Source: Burkholderiales bacterium (lineage in GTDB: Bacteria > Pseudomonadota > Gammaproteobacteria > Burkholderiales > SHXO01). From it: a stretch of 10,677 nt of DNA. Position 1 is the stretch's first letter. The number at the start of each line of letters is the position of its first letter. The stretch is taken from contig JAHCKU010000066.1 in assembly GCA_026125625.1 (NCBI GenBank), forward strand, positions 1 to 10,677. The letters run 5' to 3'. Both the position numbers and the translations under genes were made by a program. Shown here in pieces: positions 6,899-10,677 of the stretch. The notes below the pieces were generated by a model. The model worked only from the letters and a program-made list of their open reading frames with translations, was not told the origin of the DNA and searched no databases.

Positions 6899-7435
6899 AT
6901 GGCTGAGTTGATCACCATCGCACGTCCCTACGCCAGCGGCGTGTTCGCGCATGCGAAAGAGCAGGGTCAGCTGGCGAAATGGTCGGAGATGCTGGCATTT
7001 CTGGTACGGGTATACCAGGATCCCGGCATGCAGGCGGCGCTGGCGAATCCCACGCTCACCCGTGCCGACGTCGAGCGGCTGTTCCTGAGTGTATGCGGTG
7101 AGCACATCGATGGTGCCGCCCGCAACCTCGTCGGATTGCTGATTCGCAACGATCGCCTGGAGGCGTTGCTTCAGGTCCGGGAGTTGTTCGAAGCGCTCAA
7201 GGCCGGCGAGGAAAGCATCGTCGATGCGCGCGTCGAGACTGCCTTCCCGATCACCGATGAGCAGCTGCGCACCCTGACGCAGAAGCTCGAGGCACGGGTG
7301 CAGCGCACCGTGCGGCCCAACGTGCAGGTAGTGCCGGATCTCATCGGCGGGGTACGCGTACAGATCGGCGACGACGTATGGGACGCCTCCGTGCGCGGTC
7401 AACTCAATTCAATGGCCACGGCCCTGACGAAATAA
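6899..7435 (+). CDS. atpH: ATP synthase F1 subunit delta
   Basis: Delta joins the top of the alpha3beta3 head to the b-subunit stalk. The product is 178 residues, as in E. coli (177). The N-terminal helical domain starts with TIARPYASGVFAHAKEQ (6-22). The C-terminal part carries the family's conserved pattern PDLIGGVRVQIGDDVWDASVRGQLNSM before the end, where E. coli has [22 protein letters not shown]. A weak AAGAGA precedes the ATG by a few bases. Spacing is nine bases from atpF and twelve to atpA. Codon use resembles the upstream genes: in the first 40 codons I count 11 that end in A or T. Confidence 0.97.
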   Translation: MAELITIARPYASGVFAHAKEQGQLAKWSEMLAFLVRVYQDPGMQAALANPTLTRADVERLFLSVCGEHIDGAARNLVGLLIRNDRLEALLQVRELFEALKAGEESIVDARVETAFPITDEQLRTLTQKLEARVQRTVRPNVQVVPDLIGGVRVQIGDDVWDASVRGQLNSMATALTK

Positions 7436-7447
7436 CTAGGAGCGAGC

Positions 7448-8989
7448 ATGCAGCTCAACCCATCGGAAATCAGCGAACTCATCAAGAGCAAGATCCAGAA
7501 TCTGACGGTCGGCGCCGAGATGCGTACCCAGGGCACGGTGGTCTCCCTCACCGACGGCATCTGCCGCGTGCATGGGCTGTCCGATGCCATGCAGGGCGAG
7601 ATGCTGGAGTTCCCGAACAACGCCTTCGGCCTGGCGTTGAACCTGGAGCGCGACTCGGTCGGGGCGGTGATTCTGGGTGAATACGAGCACATCACCGAAG
7701 GCGATGTGGTCAAGTGCACCGGACGTATTCTCGAGGTTCCGATCGGTCCTGCGCTGCTCGGGCGCGTGGTGAACGCGCTGGGACAGCCGATCGACGGCAG
7801 AGGCCCGATCCAGGCGACCGAGAGTGACGTCATCGAGAAAGTGGCCCCCGGCGTGATTGCGCGCAAGTCGGTGTCGCAGCCGGTGCAGACCGGCCTCAAG
7901 GCGATCGACGCCATGGTTCCCATCGGCCGCGGCCAGCGCGAGTTGATCATCGGCGACCGCCAGACCGGCAAGACCGCGGTGGCCGTCGACACGATCATCA
8001 ACCAGAAGTCCTCCGGCATCAAATGCATCTACGTCGCGATCGGCCAGAAGCAGTCGTCGATCGCGAACGTCGTGCGCAAGCTCGAGGAGCACGGCGCGAT
8101 GGCGCACACCATCGTCGTTGCCGCCTCCGCTTCGACGCCGGCTGCCCTGCAGTACCTGTCGGCCTATTCGGGCGTCACGATGGGCGAGTACTTCATGGAC
8201 AACGGCCAGGACGCGCTGATCATCTATGACGACCTGTCGAAGCAGGCCGTGGCCTACCGCCAGATCTCGCTGCTGCTGAAGCGTCCGCCGGGCCGCGAAG
8301 CCTTCCCCGGCGACGTGTTCTACCTGCACTCGCGCCTGCTCGAGCGCAGCGCGCGCGTCAACGAGGAATACGTCGAGATGGCGAGCAAGGGCGCGGTCAA
8401 GGGCAAGACCGGCTCGCTCACCGGCCTGCCGATCATCGAGACGCAGGCGGGCGACGTCACCGCGTTCGTGCCGACGAACGTCATCTCGATCACCGACGGC
8501 CAGATCTTCCTCGAGACCGACCTCTTCAACGCCGGCATCCGCCCCGCGATGAACGCCGGCATCTCCGTGTCGCGCGTCGGCGGCGCCGCGCAGACCGACA
8601 TCATCAAGAAGCTCGGCGGCGGCATCCGCCTCGCGCTTGCGCAGTACCGCGAGCTCGCGGCGTTCTCGCAGTTCGCCTCCGACCTCGACGAGGCGACCCG
8701 CCGCCAGCTCGAGCGCGGCGAGCGCGTCACCGAGCTGATGAAGCAGAAGCAGTACGCGCCGATGTCGGTCGCCGAGATGGCGCTCTCGATCTACGCCGTC
8801 AACAACGGCTACATGGACAAGGTCGAGCGCAGGAAGGTGGTCGACTTCGAGGCGGCGCTGCAGCGCTTCGCGAAGGGCAACTACAAGGAAGCCGTGGATG
8901 CGATCAACGCGAAGCCCGAGCTCAAGGCCCACGAGGCGACGCTGAAGAAGATCTGCGACGACTTCATGGCCACCGGCGCGTACACCTGA
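7448..8989 (+). CDS. atpA: ATP synthase F1 subunit alpha
   Basis: Alpha is the regulatory nucleotide-binding subunit alternating with beta in the F1 head. The 513 residues equal the E. coli length. The N-terminal beta barrel contains the family's EMRTQGTVVSLTDGICRVHGL (24-44), followed by the Walker A GDRQTGKT at 169-176. DALIIYDDLSKQA (255-267) carries the Walker B strand, and the arginine finger R376 lies in GISVSRVGG, at the E. coli position. AGGAG (7438-7442) five bases before the ATG supports the start. Codon use changes sharply inside the gene near 7.9 kb. Before it about 12-18% of codons end in A/T, after it only about 4-5%. The protein itself reads normally through this point, without frameshift or duplication. 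Confidence 0.98.
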   Translation: MQLNPSEISELIKSKIQNLTVGAEMRTQGTVVSLTDGICRVHGLSDAMQGEMLEFPNNAFGLALNLERDSVGAVILGEYEHITEGDVVKCTGRILEVPIGPALLGRVVNALGQPIDGRGPIQATESDVIEKVAPGVIARKSVSQPVQTGLKAIDAMVPIGRGQRELIIGDRQTGKTAVAVDTIINQKSSGIKCIYVAIGQKQSSIANVVRKLEEHGAMAHTIVVAASASTPAALQYLSAYSGVTMGEYFMDNGQDALIIYDDLSKQAVAYRQISLLLKRPPGREAFPGDVFYLHSRLLERSARVNEEYVEMASKGAVKGKTGSLTGLPIIETQAGDVTAFVPTNVISITDGQIFLETDLFNAGIRPAMNAGISVSRVGGAAQTDIIKKLGGGIRLALAQYRELAAFSQFASDLDEATRRQLERGERVTELMKQKQYAPMSVAEMALSIYAVNNGYMDKVERRKVVDFEAALQRFAKGNYKEAVDAINAKPELKAHEATLKKICDDFMATGAYT

Positions 8990-8999
8990 AGAGACGCTG

Positions 9000-9860
9000 A
9001 TGGCCGGCACGAAGGAAATCCGCACGAAGATCGCGAGTGTGAAGAGCACTCAGAAGATCACCAAGGCGATGCAGATGGTCGCGACGAGCAAGATGCGCCG
9101 CGCCCAGGACCGCATGCGCCTCGCGCGCCCGTACGCGGAGAAGATGCGCGCGACGATCGGCCACCTGACCGAGGCCAACCCGGATTACCGCCACCCGTTC
9201 ATGGTGACGCGCGAGCCGAAGTCGATCGGCATCATCGTGATCTCGACCGACCGCGGCCTGTGCGGCGGACTCAACGCGAACATCTTCAAGAACACGATCT
9301 ACCTGATGCGCGAGTGGCAGGGCAAGGGCGCGGACGTGAACCTTTGCCTCGTCGGCTCGAAGGGCCTCGGCTTCTTCCGCCGGCTCGGGCTGCCGATCCT
9401 CGCCAACATCACGCACCTCGGCGACCGGCCGCACGTCAAGGACCTGATCGGCACGGTCAAGGTGATGCTCGACGCCTACCGCGAGGGCCGGATCGACCGG
9501 CTGTTCCTGGTGAACGCGCACTTCGTCAACACGATGACCCAGAAGCCGACCGTCGAGCAGCTGCTGCCGGTCGAGCCGGTGAAGTCATCCGACCTCGCCG
9601 AGCACTGGGACTACATCTACGAGCCGAGCGCGGCGGGCATCCTCGACGGCGTGCTGATGCGCTACATCGAGTCGCAGGTGTATCGCGGGGCGGTGGAGAA
9701 CGTGGCGTCCGAAATGGCCGCGCGCATGGTCGCGATGAAGGCCGCGTCGGACAACGCGGGCAAGCTGATCAACGAGCTGCAGCTCATCTACAACAAGGCG
9801 CGCCAGGCGGCGATCACCAAGGAACTCGCCGAGATCGTGGGCGGAGCGGCGGCAGTCTGA
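9000..9860 (+). CDS. atpG: ATP synthase F1 subunit gamma
   Basis: Gamma is the rotor shaft that turns inside the alpha3beta3 head and couples ion flow to catalysis. The protein has 286 residues, E. coli 287. The N-terminal helix is typical (EIRTKIASVKSTQKITKAMQMVA, about 6-28). The Rossmann-like middle has STDRGLCGGLN (82-92). The C-terminal helix carries ENVASEMAARMVAMKAASDNAGKLI (from about 239). It starts ten bases after the atpA stop; the preceding GAAGAG is a modest ribosome site. Third-position GC is very high, like the 3' part of atpA and atpD. Confidence 0.98.
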   Translation: MAGTKEIRTKIASVKSTQKITKAMQMVATSKMRRAQDRMRLARPYAEKMRATIGHLTEANPDYRHPFMVTREPKSIGIIVISTDRGLCGGLNANIFKNTIYLMREWQGKGADVNLCLVGSKGLGFFRRLGLPILANITHLGDRPHVKDLIGTVKVMLDAYREGRIDRLFLVNAHFVNTMTQKPTVEQLLPVEPVKSSDLAEHWDYIYEPSAAGILDGVLMRYIESQVYRGAVENVASEMAARMVAMKAASDNAGKLINELQLIYNKARQAAITKELAEIVGGAAAV

Positions 9861-9861
9861 C

Positions 9862-9866
9862 AAGGA
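9862..9866 (+). promoter_or_regulatory. Ribosome binding site deciding the atpD start
   Basis: AAGGA stands seven bases before ATG 9874 but only one base before the in-frame ATG at 9868. The spacing favours 9874, which also gives the family-like N-terminus MATGKITQIIGAV. Confidence 0.65.
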
Positions 9867-9873
9867 TATGACT

Positions 9874-10677
9874 ATGGCAACGGGCAAGATTACCCAGATC
9901 ATCGGCGCGGTCATCGACGTGGAGTTTCCGCGCGAGTCGATTCCGCAGGTCTACGAAGCACTGAAGCTCGACGACGCGGACCTCACGCTCGAGGTGCAGC
10001 AGCAGCTCGGCGACGGCGTCGTGCGCACGATCGCGATGGGCTCCTCCGAGGGCCTGAAGCGCGGCCTCACGGTCAAGCCGACCGGCAAGCCGATCTCGGT
10101 GCCGGTGGGCGCCGCGACGCTCGGCCGCATCATGGACGTGCTCGGCGCGCCGCAGGACAACCGCGGCCCGGTGAGCGCGAAGGAGCACTGGTCGATCCAC
10201 CGCCCCGCGCCGTCCTACGACGAGCAGGCGGGCGGCCGCGACCTCCTCGTCACCGGCATCAAGGTCATCGACCTGCTGGTGCCGTTCGCGAAGGGCGGCA
10301 AGGTGGGCCTGTTCGGCGGCGCGGGCGTCGGCAAGACCGTCAACATGCTCGAGCTGATCAACAACATCGCCAAGCAGTACAGCGGCCTGTCGGTGTTCGC
10401 CGGCGTCGGCGAGCGTACCCGCGAGGGCAACGACTTCTACCACGAGATGGCGGAGTCGGGCGTCATCGACCTCGAGAAGCTCGAGAACTCGAAGGTGGCG
10501 ATGGTGTACGGCCAGATGAACGAGCCGCCGGGCAACCGCCTGCGCGTCGCGCTCACCGGCCTCACGATGGCTGAATACTTCCGCGACGAGGTGCGCGAGG
10601 ACGGCGGCAAGGGCCGCGACGTGCTGTTCTTCGTCGACAACATCTACCGCTACACGCTCGCCGGTACCGAGGTGTCC
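9874..10677 (+). CDS. atpD: ATP synthase F1 subunit beta, 5' part
   Basis: Beta is the catalytic subunit of F1. The first 268 residues are visible of about 460-470; the gene runs off the right edge in frame. It shows the N-terminal barrel with GAVIDVEFPRE, the Walker A GGAGVGKT (148-155), the catalytic GERTREGND (179-187, with E180 and R181), MVYGQMNEPPG (210-220) and the Walker B region DVLFFVDNIYRYTLAGTEVS (249-268). Two short stretches are longer than in E. coli-like beta: after HEM (about 193-208, roughly seven extra residues) and after FRDE (about 240-247, another seven). The second resembles the KDENGKG insertion I recall from Xanthomonas. An in-frame ATG at 9868 is the alternative start. 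Codon use is extremely GC-rich at third positions. Confidence 0.97.
   Translation, partial: MATGKITQIIGAVIDVEFPRESIPQVYEALKLDDADLTLEVQQQLGDGVVRTIAMGSSEGLKRGLTVKPTGKPISVPVGAATLGRIMDVLGAPQDNRGPVSAKEHWSIHRPAPSYDEQAGGRDLLVTGIKVIDLLVPFAKGGKVGLFGGAGVGKTVNMLELINNIAKQYSGLSVFAGVGERTREGNDFYHEMAESGVIDLEKLENSKVAMVYGQMNEPPGNRLRVALTGLTMAEYFRDEVREDGGKGRDVLFFVDNIYRYTLAGTEVS

Noticed and set aside
7436..9049. Long open frame of 537 codons on the minus strand across atpA
   Set aside because: It lies wholly antisense to atpA, whose protein matches its family from end to end. Long antisense frames are expected where third positions are almost all G or C, since stop codons become rare.

Overview
This window is a housekeeping stretch of a proteobacterial chromosome with every gene on the + strand. 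The order is mnmE (3' end only), mnmG, rsmG, parA, parB, then the F-type ATP synthase genes atpI, atpB, atpE, atpF, atpH, atpA, atpG and atpD (5' part only). mnmE beside mnmG, followed by rsmG-parAB-atp, is the origin-proximal layout known from Gammaproteobacteria such as Pseudomonas. AtpD also carries a small insertion of a kind I remember from Xanthomonas-like sequences. I therefore favour a GC-rich gammaproteobacterium, but Betaproteobacteria are not excluded from sequence alone.

Positions 1-3990 hold tRNA and rRNA modification genes and parA. MnmE and MnmG form the enzyme complex that modifies wobble uridine in tRNA; RsmG methylates 16S rRNA. rsmG and parA each begin with GTG overlapping the previous stop codon (GTGA), so mnmG-rsmG-parA is tightly coupled and parB follows eight bases later. 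The 71-base gap between mnmE and mnmG contains two abutting, perfect parS-type palindromes (core GTTCCACGTGGAAC). These are the expected binding sites of the ParB encoded 3.4 kb downstream, so a whole ParABS chromosome segregation system lies in the window.

Positions 4853-10677 hold the atp operon. A very good sigma-70-type promoter (TTGACG, 17 bases, CATAAT) begins on the parB stop codon. The membrane part (a, c, b subunits) comes first, then delta, alpha, gamma and beta; epsilon would lie beyond the right edge. All catalytic residues that can be checked are present.

No undescribed system is visible. Two things merit a second look. One is the twin parS palindrome. The other is an abrupt rise in third-position GC inside atpA, near 7.9 kb, from roughly 70-88% in the genes and atpA segment before it to about 95% after it. 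It falls at a highly conserved site and could be a recombination joint or an assembly chimera.
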